Assembly: GCA_030374805.1 (NCBI GenBank)
Contig: JARGSG010000004.1
Coordinates: forward strand, 1,116,001-1,180,000
Length of the DNA: 64,000 nucleotides
From: Gracilaria gracilis
Lineage: Eukaryota > Rhodophyta > Florideophyceae > Gracilariales > Gracilariaceae
Direction of reading: 5' to 3'
Part shown: one piece after another, positions 23,850 to 33,434 of the stretch
Layout of the letters: every line of letters starts with the position of its first letter
Position numbering within the stretch: position 1 is the stretch's first letter
The notes under the pieces: model-generated
The model's input: the letters and a program-made list of their open reading frames with translations, nothing else
Databases searched by the model: none
Told to the model about the DNA's origin: nothing
Made by a program: the position numbers and the translations under genes

Positions 23850-24500
23850 CGCTGTATATGTAAAATTTAAGAAACTACCCGTAAACAACCTTCCATGGTG
23901 TAACTGTAATTTCAACACATCTTTATCTAAGCCTTTCAAACAAAGCAATGTTGCTAGTAGACACGGATATGTTGTGAGAGACTGGAGATCGTAGGAGAAC
24001 ACTTAACTAGTATTAAAACTTACGACATGAAACATTGACGCATAAGTGTGATACTTTTAGCATCGAAAGTTTTATTTTATTTTTAAGGCAACATAAGTTC
24101 TAAAAACAAAGAATTACCGCATCAGTGAGAGGCAAAAGATTGTCCTCTCGTACTATGCCTCCCGAAAAAGTCAATTAAAAGTTTTGTAGCTACTGCAGCA
24201 TACTTGTAGTTGGCGATGTAATATTAAAAATTTATACAAGAAGGGTGATGCTTGCAGTTTTCAGAAAAGCGCGGGAAAAGCACCACATTTGGGTACACCA
24301 TGTATTGGTCGCAATAAGATCAGTTTTTTGGACATGTAGCAGTAGATTCCAAAACAATATAACGGGTAGTTTCTCTCAGTTGAAGTGGACTACCACTAAG
24401 TAATGATCGACTTCATGCGGTCAAATTCGAAACAGATATTAAAGGTTAGATAATATAGCTAGAGTGCTTTCAATAAGAACACATTTAGCTTTAAACATAT
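23850..24500. other. No assignable feature
   Basis: AT-rich with no supported gene. The right end of Pogo-B copy 2 and one end of the DDE_Tnp_4 element must lie in or near here but could not be delimited. Confidence 0.4.
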
Positions 24501-24521
24501 GTTGTATACAATAAACCAACT

Positions 24522-25432
24522 TTAGGGTAAAGAAAACAGAGGTTCCTCATTCGAAATTGACACTTGAACAACATTCGCTACGGCATGGAAACAATGTACA
24601 TGACGATAAAGAGGATGTCGAAAACGAGATTCAATCACTGAAAATTGTTTCAGTCGATGATGAAAAGTGTCATGCCGTGCTCTAATCAATGTGTTCATAC
24701 TTTTCCCGGTAAGACTCAAGCCGAAATCACCTCTTAAAATACACTTTCCGTCCTTATAGACGTCATCTGCAATTAACTTTTCATTCACTGCCAATTTTTG
24801 CTTCATCAACAGTCGAAATATCTTAAGATCTGGTAGCAAGCCACATGGGAATTCTCCATGAATCCACACTACATGTCCAGTGTTAATCGATATTCCAGTT
24901 TCATATCTTATCCCTGCTCCTTTAAACTTGTGAGAGTACCAGACCGGAGAAAGATCGGAAACGGCACACAAATTCTACAATCCACTCCATCAACGGAAAC
25001 AAGGCAGTTCAGAAATAGTTCCCCTTTAAACCTTTCCTCCCATTTAATCTTAAACAAAGGCCGGTTAGCAGCATATAAAAGCGTTCGCGCGCCTGCCAAA
25101 CTTACAATTTTAATATTAGAAATCAGGTTAACGAATGTCCAACACCACTTGCGAAAAGTCTTCTCGTCAACATTACATAAAGCAGTGTTCACATGTTCAA
25201 CGCAGTACTGACGAAGGAAAAGAAGGGCCCATAATAGATGCTTTGGTTGACTTCTAGACTTCATTACATTGAGCAAATGGTTCCAAACTTTTGCGCATGT
25301 TTCGTAGCTAACCCCAAAAAGTGACCGGAATCGCGCAACATGTATAAGCAAAGTAGAGCGGTTTGACTTTCGAATAATAGATACACTTGCTCTCCGAAAT
25401 GTAGCAGGACGTGCGTGTTGTCGGTACACCAT
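24522..25432 (-). pseudogene. DDE_Tnp_4-type (PIF/Harbinger-like) transposase, one frameshift
   Basis: Two overlapping minus-strand frames (25432 to ~24945, and 24971 to 24522) join through a single frameshift near 24955 to give ~300 codons. The first part has a helix-turn-helix-like FGVSYETCAKVWNHL and the SVDGVDCRI block with the first catalytic Asp. The second part continues with WYSHKFKGAGIRYETGIS, TGHVVWIHG, a PCGLLPDLKI block with the second Asp, and an ADDVYKDG segment with the third acidic region. These are the signatures of the DDE_Tnp_4 family, common in diatom, oomycete and red algal transposons. It is divergently arranged with the accessory gene at 26574. The reading frame is otherwise clean. 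Confidence 0.8.
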
Positions 25433-25439
25433 ATTTAGA

Positions 25440-26570
25440 TGTGGTGTTCTTAGAAAACGTTCTGACTATCAGCGCAGCTCTTAAATATGGCTTTTGTGCT
25501 ATTCTTAATTTTTGGGTGCTGTAAAAAATGACACTTGTTCTTTTTTCCACCTTTTACGTCATTAAAATACTTTGGTGAGAAACCAAATGATTCGAAGGGT
25601 GGCAACAGTGTTTACCAAATACTGTAGTATAATTATTTTGAAAACTGCATTCAAGTAATTAAACCAGCTCAGCATGGGATACTATCCCGAAGGGAAGGTC
25701 CTAGGCAGTACATGTCACTTGAATAATAATATGTCGTCAATGTGAGCCATTAAACAAACTGTGAAGCAAACTGTGAATATTCACAGTTCCAATTCTCAAC
25801 TGTGAACCGTGTTCTTCCACTCACTCCGAATGGCTTTCGCAGTTTTACTATCAAAAATTAAATAAATTGTATGATGTACCTTCGTATCCATGTTTTTGTT
25901 AGTCAATAACGGTTGAAAGATTTCTGAAAAACGAAACGCAAAACAAGAAAAAGTAGCCGTTTTATCTTTTTTTTACGTATTATGAAGGCAAATATCTCAA
26001 TAAGTACTTTTGATTGAACACTGAATGCGATGTGAGTTACTTCTTTGGCTCAAAGCCGATTAATTATTTTCATTTTGAGACTATGAAACTGGTTTTGGAA
26101 GAAAATTCAGAGCCTTTGCCCAACTATGAATATCAGAAGTACGGGAAAACTGCATACATCTCCTTCGTTATGGAAGGCTACATAGTTTGAAATTTTGAAA
26201 ATTAAAAATTCCGGAAAAGATACAACCTATTCCTTAGTAGTCCCTCTAGACATACCCCCACCGCTTTGGCGGGTACTACAGTCTTACATGGACCTAACCC
26301 AAAACATTTGCAATCCAAGTTATGCTTTGGTCACATCATGTGCGTTGCACGTGGATAAATTGCTGCTTACTAATCTTGACACGTCATGAGTAGTCAGCAA
26401 AAATTTAGAACGGTACCTTCTACAAGGTCGTGAAATCGTAATACAAAGCTCAGCGCTGTTTTCAAAGTTTCGTACAAAAGCCGAAGCGTTTAGCTTTTTC
26501 TTCACAACCCGAGTTGGCCGACCAAAAACTGGTTGTCACCTACACCTTTTTTCTGCTCGAACATTAGTTC
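25440..26570. other. Intergenic region between divergent transposase and accessory gene
   Basis: About 1.1 kb, AT-rich, without a supported gene. It probably holds the promoters of both divergent genes if they form one element. Confidence 0.4.
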
Positions 26571-26573
26571 ATC

Positions 26574-27448
26574 ATGCACACTAAGGCACCAAGACCGAAG
26601 AGACCAAGACTAACTGATGACTCTCCTGCCGTTCGCCGTCTTCATGAAATATTTGATAAAGGGGAACTTACTGGTGACGAATCTGCCGCCGATGTTTACA
26701 AAATGGAACCTCTTTTCTAATCATTTCGGCTTTCAACATTTAGAAACAAGTACTCTAAGATCACAGCGGAAAAGCTTGAAACTGCAAGTAAGTTGTTTTC
26801 CAAAAATTTTTTGAGTTTATTTTTTTTAACGGGTTTTACAGCAAATGCTGCGCAGATGCTGAACGCCAGATGTACCGCTGGAAATAGTGAAAATCAAAAT
26901 TGAACGTGGTTGATCTAGTAGATCATGATGATGATACAGATGAGAGAGATGATCAAGATCCACGGATTATACGAAAACCTGGGGAGTTCTTTCCCCTTGC
27001 TTTGCAATCCGTTTGGGAGGACGAGGATACAACTGTCGAGTTCGTTAGCTTGGCCATATCCCTACCTTCAGGGGTCCAAGTCGATAATATTGGGAGTCAT
27101 GTGGGGAAAAATGGCAATGTTTTCGAACTAACCGTAGAATGGCCTGAAGCAATGAGTAATATAAAATTCCTTCACAAGGCCTGGCTCACCAAACAATTTG
27201 ATCCTATGAAAGGATACCATCCGAACATATTAGGACTCCAGAGATCGCTAAAGAATATAAAGAGCTCTTCTGAAGACAAGGTGAAATCGTACTGCCCAAT
27301 TCTGCTTCCTTTCAAAGTTAAGTCACATGTCCCGAAAAAGCAGATTTAAGGGTTTCCAGACGGTACTAGTATCTTATATGTCGATTTGAAGGCCCCTGAC
27401 GACCGCTATGCAAAGCGGGAAAACATCGTTTGTATTGAGATGAATTAG
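26574..27448 (+). pseudogene. Transposon accessory protein, intron-containing, lightly damaged
   Basis: ATG at 26574 starts a basic N-terminus (KAPRPKRPRLTDDSPAVRRL), then an IFDKGELTGDE segment and a FRLSTFRNKYS helix. A GT-AG intron at 26788-26841 leads to exon 2. After a frameshift in an A run near 26898 comes an acidic DHDDDTDERDDQD run, then LAISLPSGVQVDN, YHPNILGLQRSL, a CPILLPFKV block and ILYVDLKAPDDRYA near the end. I associate this domain order with uncharacterised proteins of diatoms and other algae that accompany transposons; its function is unknown. In-frame stops lie at 26718-26720 and 27347-27349. Confidence 0.55.
26788..26841 (+). other. 54-bp GT-AG spliceosomal intron
   Basis: It starts GTAAGT and ends TTTTACAG after a T-rich tract. 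Upstream and downstream frames both encode parts of the same accessory protein. Confidence 0.6.
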
Positions 27449-27449
27449 G

Positions 27450-28900
27450 CTTTTTCTGGAACCAATTTGTGTGCGTTTATTACTCTAGCTATTCTATAAT
27501 GTTCCTTTAAGAAGCACAAAGTGTCTGTACTTGTTGTATGCGAAGATTTATTGCACAGTACTTCGTAACAACCATTTCCTCTAATGCTTCACCACTTTCT
27601 TGGAAAGGGGACTTGTTCGTTAACCTTTGCTGGTAAGGTTCAAAATGCGTATTTCCCGCATTCCCCAGAGGACATATCTTCGAAAACTACTTGGTTTTTA
27701 GGCTGTAAAGGGCATCACTTTAGAAATCTCGTTGACCACTGCCGACTCTTATCCACGATTTCTACTGTCGGTAGAGTACAACTGACTTTTGTAACATGAA
27801 GAAGAGATGGAGTACAAGTTTATAGAAAAAGTGTTCTTCAAAACTTGAAAACAACTGATAGAAGCTTGCGAGCTCATACAATAGAAGCTTCTTACTGTTC
27901 ACTTCTCTTTTTTTAAACGTCTTACGCTAACGTAAGATTAGACGCCTGGCTGTTTCATTTCCCCCGCACGGTGCTTCATTGTTGTACTTATTACTTGACC
28001 GTGAAGATCATTACCATGAACATAATTTACACCAATTAAACCCACATTGTTTAGGCACTCTCAATATTTCTCTATGTGAACTGCGGAATTATCCTGTAAA
28101 TCAGATTCATTTAGTGACTTTACGCATATATGTAGCAGTGTATAAAAGAATTTTAAAGCATGATTACGCCGTGCCAGTTACAATCAGTGCTCCAGGAAGC
28201 TGGTTTCTCGGAGAAAACAGTTGCGAAGCTCTTTGGCGAACATTTGAGGTATTATAATAGTTTGAAACATATATTTTTCATTGTATTAGAAATATCTTTC
28301 TTTAGGATCATCAGTATTTACAAAGTGGCGAAAAACGTTTGGGGCTGTGATACCAATACAACTATATATCCCGCTAATGCACGTTGCGTTCACAAAGCTT
28401 GAATAATTCCCTGAAAACAAATGTGAATTGACAATACCAAAAAATCGGTATAAAGAGTAACAAAGCATTGTAGAGTGTTGCCAAGAAAAAAAACATTTCG
28501 GATTTTAACAGGGGAGTGGATCCAAAATGACGGAGACCCTGTATGCGTTTCTACCTTTAATTCTTATTTGTTGTTACTAACATGATCCCTTTGAACTGAA
28601 TGTCCGAATATGTGGCAAATATGCCCTATTAAGGATCCTGCATGTGCAGGGAGTGCGAAGAGAGCGTATTTTACAGTTTTAGGGGTCGAAAGAGTGCGAG
28701 CAGAACACGTATACGCACTTCTCACTGTAACTCTTATTTGGAGGTGCAGAAATAGAATATCTAGACTGGAGTCACGTGTTTCATGTCTGGCAGTTTGCAC
28801 TCCATGTGCCATCGTTTTACTCCTAGGCTCCCTTTTGACTCATTTGCGTTTTCATGGGAGTTACATAAGGCCCAGCGTGCTAGGTATAGGTATCTGGCCC
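27450..28900. other. No firmly assignable gene
   Basis: Mostly AT-rich. A short perfect hairpin sits at 27920-27937 (TCTTACG-CTAA-CGTAAGA). A short frame at 28160 (ITPCQLQSVLQEAGFSEKTV) is followed by a possible GT-AG intron ending TTTCTTTAG near 28306. It could be a small gene but has no recognisable homologue. Confidence 0.3.
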
Positions 28901-28918
28901 AGATGAAGTTGGCTTTTA

Positions 28919-29185
28919 TTGTGGCGCGGAACACGTCTCTGGCGCACCTGCGTTCGGTTAGTGCGCCGCACCGCTGCTTCTACTCAAGCTGTGGGTCACC
29001 TTCGTGCAGGTGCTCGTATCCTTTCTGCCGCTAAGGCGATTGCTGACCCTAGTGCCCACCGCGTGCGCACTGGTGCTCGTTACGTTGTGCGTAGCGCTAG
29101 CGCCATATATTGCGCATGTCGCACGGCCATCACCGCGCTCGTGAGGCGCTCAACACCCTTCGCTGAAAAGCCTCCAGATATGTAA
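28919..29185 (+). other. GC-rich island with Arg/Ala-rich frame
   Basis: A sharply delimited GC-rich patch in AT-rich surroundings. One frame of 88 codons is dominated by Arg, Ala, Ser and Thr and ends at a TAA near 29183. It includes the palindrome GCGCTAGCGC near 29093. No family is recognised, and composition alone may explain the open frame. Confidence 0.2.
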
Positions 29186-29189
29186 TAGC

Positions 29190-30560
29190 CTTCGGTCAAT
29201 AGAACGTTCCAACAACACTTAGATTTGTACAGAAGGGGTTTCTACTTGTGATTCAAATGCTTCTTTCAGTTCGTACACGAAGTTCTTCACTTCAGTACCA
29301 CGTAATTAACATCCGTCACGTCACAGTAGCGACGCACATCGAATCAACTCGCTGGGAGCTACATGCACCGCAGAGGGCAACGCTCTTTTCGTCAGACATC
29401 TAGAGATCGTTTTCAATTGGAGAACAGCAGTCATTCGGGTTAAGTGTAGGACACAAAACAGAATCAATGCTTCTGTCAAACTATCTCACTTCGGAACAAC
29501 AACACTCTACCGCTGCTTACGAGTACTACGTGCGCCAAACTTCACGTCATCCATGCACTACTGACCAAATTGTGACAGCCAGGCGTACAAACTGCTTCGC
29601 AAATGAAACCGGTTGTGCAAACCAAGTATCTTTACTTTGAGCTAGTTCGAATCTTCTGGGCACTCTCGAACAATGGATTTTCGCCTAGACGAATCTCGGA
29701 AGGAACTTCAGATTGAATCTGAAGGTTTTGAGAGATCTATCCGTTAGGTAAGTGTGCCTCAGAAACGGCCAATGCCTTTTTCATAAACTCAGCCTAAAGA
29801 GCTTCTCTAGTTTCTCTTGGGAGAGAAATAACACTCTCTATTGGATACATATATATAAACTTGCTTAATTAGATTTCAATGACAATCATATGATTAGATG
29901 ATATCGTGACGAAAGCCTGGATTCTTCGGTGGCATCATTTCCTTTTGTTCACAAAACACGTACTGTGTTTCATTGCCAATATCTTACGCTTATGAGAGGA
30001 ACGACAGGATTTGATGACCACGCTCGTAGCGACAAACGCACATTTAAGCACTGTTACACTATGCACGGAATGATGATAGTTTACCTGGGTTAGAATAAAT
30101 TTCATTCATCTGCTGAGCGAGGTCGGCTGCTTCGGAAGTAAGACTGACATGAGAGGGTGCGGGAAACTCCATTTCGGACGTATCTGGAGCCTCATTCACA
30201 GTAGCCGCGATCGCAAGACTGCGCCTTACATTTGCACTCCCTTTTCAATTTCACTACCAACGAGTATGAACACGGCTTTCCTCATCCTTTATCTTTGGCT
30301 ACCTCCTCGAGACTATCACAAAACTTCGCTTCACACACCACTGGGCAGATCCCAAGCTTCCCATAAGCATGAGGCATCCGCGCAGCTGAATCGCACTTGC
30401 GGATATTGAATTTGCACGTATAAACTTTAAACACACATTTTTAACTACTTGCCTTCGAAACTGAAATGGAGTGTTGAAGTATCAATTCCTTCTTGTGCTG
30501 ATTTCCAATATCGAGGGAATCGAACTCATGTCCTCGGATCTCTATCCAGTGAATGCGACT
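29190..30560. other. No assignable feature
   Basis: AT-rich with short frames only. A GAGTTCGATTCCCTC motif on the minus strand near 30520 looks like a tRNA T-arm/B box, but no cloverleaf can be folded around it. Confidence 0.4.
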
Positions 30561-30566
30561 TGTATC

Positions 30567-31847
30567 TCATCTGTATCCGTTCTTTCCTCCCGTGTCTGTT
30601 GCGTGAAGATCTGTGTCTGTGTCTATGTTCTCAGCAATACATTCCACCTCTGTATCGCCCGACGGGATACCCAGCGTAAACAAGTCTTCCAGATACTGGA
30701 CGCCCTTTTCAACTCGGTCCTTGAGCCAACTATTTTCCCACTTGCCAGCCGTCGTACCGCAGAACTCTGCTTGGGCCGTCTGCATAGCACGAGATCACGA
30801 ACGGGCACGATAAACCGCAAGTGCTGCATTTATGATTGCATATCCCTGGTAGGACCATAGACTGGCTTTCACGCGTTCATCCAATACAATCGGCACCCAG
30901 ACAGCTTGGTAGTAATGTTGAGCAACGAACACAACGAGAAACAATTAAGTCAGTTCTTTGCGACTCACGTTGGAGCAAAGAGCAAGGCATCTTAGACCCA
31001 CGTTTCCGATTAGGCCGGCCATAATTAGAATCTGCACCAACATGGTGACGCTACCATGCTCTCGTGCAATGGCCTCGAGCGGGTCAATGAGGATTGCCCC
31101 ATAGCAAATGCAAATAAGAAACCAGATAACCAAGATACTCATGTCTGCCATAAACAGTATTCGACGCAAAGTCATGATGCGATAAGCAATCATGAAGTAC
31201 CGAACGCATGTGAAAACAAGAGAAACAAGAAGTGCATAGATGCAAAACAGTGTGAAAACACCAGCAATCGGTGAAGCATGATAAAGTTGATTCTCAACGT
31301 TCTGCAATCCACGTAGACCACTCTCAATCTCCGGAATGATAGCATCCACAGTCTTATTGGCTAGGTGCTCGGACACTGGACCTCCTTTAGCAGCTTCACT
31401 GAGAACCAGGTCCCGAAGGGAGGGATGGAGGTACTTGTCTTGAAGCTCCAGTCGCTTTCTGTTTCAAGATTTGTATTTGTCTTGCATATCATGAATCCTG
31501 GAACGGAGTTTTTCAGCTTGTTTGGTAAGCAGCATAATCTGCTGCCTCTTTGCCTTCATCTCTGCCTTGGCTCGATATAGTTCTTTGATATGAGACTTTT
31601 TCTGCCTTGCCTCCCAGCTCCTAGCCTCGCCTATTTTTTTCTTTTGATCTTCTAGACTCTCCTGTCTTAGACGGAGCTTCTCAATACCCCCTTTAAGAGA
31701 TACCACATGTTTCTCAACTGCACCATTCTGTTCACGAAGATCCTGTTCAATATGAAGCAATTCGCCTAAGGACATACCGTCAATTTCTTCGTCTGCGCAT
31801 GTGAGACATGACAAGAATGAAGTCAGCCACATGATATGAATACCCAA
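30567..31847 (-). pseudogene. Coiled-coil / multi-pass membrane protein, three in-frame stops
   Basis: One minus-strand frame of 427 codons runs from ATG at 31847 to the stop at 30567 without any frameshift. It is broken only by TGA at 31464-31466, TAA at 30945-30947 and TGA at 30795-30797. The N-terminus looks like a signal peptide (IHIMWLTSFLSCLTC). Residues ~25-125 form a long charged coiled coil rich in Glu, Lys, Arg and Gln. Several hydrophobic helices follow: GVFTLFCIYALLVSLVFTC, ILVIWFLICICYGAILI, VQILIMAGLIGNVG and probably LFLVVFVAQHYY. The tail is soluble, with a WENSWLKDRVEKG segment and an acidic end. I recognise no family. It belongs to a block of four eroded host-type genes. A GTGAGT near 30968 could be a splice donor, but the frame continues without splicing. 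Confidence 0.6.
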
Positions 31848-31890
31848 ACTTCATAAACATGCGAGCGTTTCAACGGAGGCAGGAAGCCTA

Positions 31891-32395
31891 GACTACATGT
31901 GGCGTCCTGGCTTCCGCTCCTATTTATGTCGATGTAAAGAATGTGTGAAACTTTATCAATCTGGTAGGGTGTCATACATTGTTGACAGAAATGACTTCGT
32001 TCCACCTTCCTCCGAAGATGAAGAAAGTGAGAATTTTAGTGAGCAGGAAGATGATGACGATGACGAACATGTCGAGCTTGAATAAGTGAGCGCGGCGGAG
32101 TCATCAGTTCCCGGAGGAGTCATCGCCTCCAAAAACATTCGATGAATGCGAGCGTATTCCACGAAAGCCTCGTATTCAGAAGAAATCTGCTCCTCCACAG
32201 AAACCCGTGGAACAACCAAAGCGGGCAAGACAGGGAAATGAACCCCTTGGGGTGCACGAAATCATGAACATCCGTAGAAAGATCACAGATTTTCTTCGAG
32301 AAGCTATTCATACAAATGGTGGTAATCTAAATCGAGATTCTCTATTGTCGTACATGTCGGAGTTGAAGGTGGAATTACTCTCTGTGAGTTCATAG
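31891..32395 (+). pseudogene. UBR7-like C-terminal fragment
   Basis: The + strand reads WRPGFRSYLCRCKECVKLY, then VSYIVDRND, an acidic run (EQEDDDDDEHVELE) and a stop at 32083-32085. In another frame it continues through KPRIQKKSAPPQKP to EIMNIRRKITDFLREAI and LNRDSLLSYMSELK. In UBR7 proteins (plants, animals, fission yeast Mlo2) the segment after the PHD finger reads W-R-x-x-(L)-C-x-C-x-x-C-x-x-x-Y, then a D-x-x-D acidic linker, and ends in a (R/N)-x-x-x-x-x-F-L-R helix. That order is what is seen here. UBR7 is an N-recognin-type ubiquitin ligase linked to histone H2B ubiquitylation. The UBR box and PHD finger are missing, so this is a 5'-truncated, frameshifted remnant. Its 3' end overlaps the opposite-strand HemW-like remnant. 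Confidence 0.6.
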
Positions 32396-32960
32396 ACTGA
32401 AATATGGTCAGGATGGAGCGCGAGCGCTTTCTTGAGGGTGGAACGCCATGTGTGGGCGGTCTGGTGCGGCAGGGAGACAATGAGGTCGAGAGAAACGTTG
32501 GTGATGGAGGCGCGGCGAAGCACATCGACAGCAGTGGCTATGTCGGATGGCGAATGCACGCGACGGGTGAGCTTAAGCATGTGCGGGTGGAAAGTCTGGG
32601 CGCCGACCGAGGCACCATTGACGCCGGCTTGGGCGAAGTGACGCGCGGTGTCAAACGAAAATGTGGCCGGGTACATCTCACAGGTGAACTCGAGGCTCGA
32701 CGAGAAGAACACATGCTAGCGCAAGGTTTGCAGGAGGTTTTGCAGCAGCTGTGGATGCAACAGCGAGGGCGTCCCACCCCTGAGATAGAGCGTGCGCATT
32801 TGCGGAAATCTCGCGCTTCAGCAGCTGAACGTACTCGACGTGCAGCGGCGGAGGTCCCGCGGCGGGACGCTGTGGAGTGACGATGACGGGGAACTCGCAG
32901 TATGCGCAGCGCTGCAGACAGAACCAAAGCTGGAGTTATACCGACGTCGGCGGCAGCGGC
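32308..32960 (-). pseudogene. HemW-like radical SAM protein (coproporphyrinogen oxidase-like), truncated
   Basis: On the minus strand the cluster-binding C-x3-C-x2-C motif reads CLQRCAYCEF (32896-32920), preceded by a YxHxPF-like segment in which the Tyr codon is TAA. After a frameshift near 32815 the GGTPSLL loop follows (LYLRGGTPSLLHPQLLQNLL). A TAG at 32716-32718 stands where Gln is expected. The frame then runs through EMYPATF, the GASVGAQTF strand, RRVHSPSDI and LDLIVSLPHQTAHTWR to HPDHISVYEL. SLPHQT is the plant/algal form of this family. HemW is a haem chaperone of mitochondria or plastids. The C-terminal third is missing, and similarity stops where the UBR7-like remnant begins. Confidence 0.8.
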
Positions 32961-32985
32961 GGCAGCGGCAGTAGCAGCAGCAGTG
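32945..32985 (+). repeat. Trinucleotide microsatellite (GGC/AGC-type)
   Basis: An uninterrupted run of GGC, AGC and AGT triplets inside or just upstream of the HemW-like remnant's N-terminus. On the minus strand it encodes an Ala run in one frame. Confidence 0.7.
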
Positions 32986-33434
32986 GGGACAGAGGTGGCA
33001 GAGGCGGCAGCAAAGCCAGTCGCGCCGACTCCATGATGGAGCTCAGCTCTGAACACTTGAGCACGAAGATGCGCGAGCGCAGCACGCCCGGCGGCGGCCG
33101 CTCTTGCACAGAATAAAAGCAAGCACACGTGACTGACGAGGCGGCGCCAACTGACCGGTGCGCTGAAAGCGGCTTACAGCGCCATCTGTGAATGGCTCGC
33201 GAGGCTGTGCACGCACTCGCTCGCAGCAGCGCAGCGCGGGAGCGCGTGCGCAGCGCTGCAAGCGCGGCAGCGTACAGTATGTCCCGGCAGTCGGAATGGC
33301 GCGTGTGTGCAGTCGGCTGTGATGCGCGCCGCGCGCAGCCTCATTGGTGCCTCCCGACTTTTGCCGCTGCTGCCGTTCGCAGCCCCCCGCCGATACGCAG
33401 CCATCCGACCGTGCGCGGCCGTAATACCTGCTTC

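Noticed and set aside
30500-30560. tRNA T-arm-like GAGTTCGATTCCCTC on the minus strand
   Set aside because: No anticodon loop or acceptor stem at the required distances.
32538-33128. 196-codon Ala/Arg-rich minus-strand frame
   Set aside because: It is a frame shadow of the HemW-like remnant and the GGC/AGC microsatellite. The radical SAM motif lies in a different frame.
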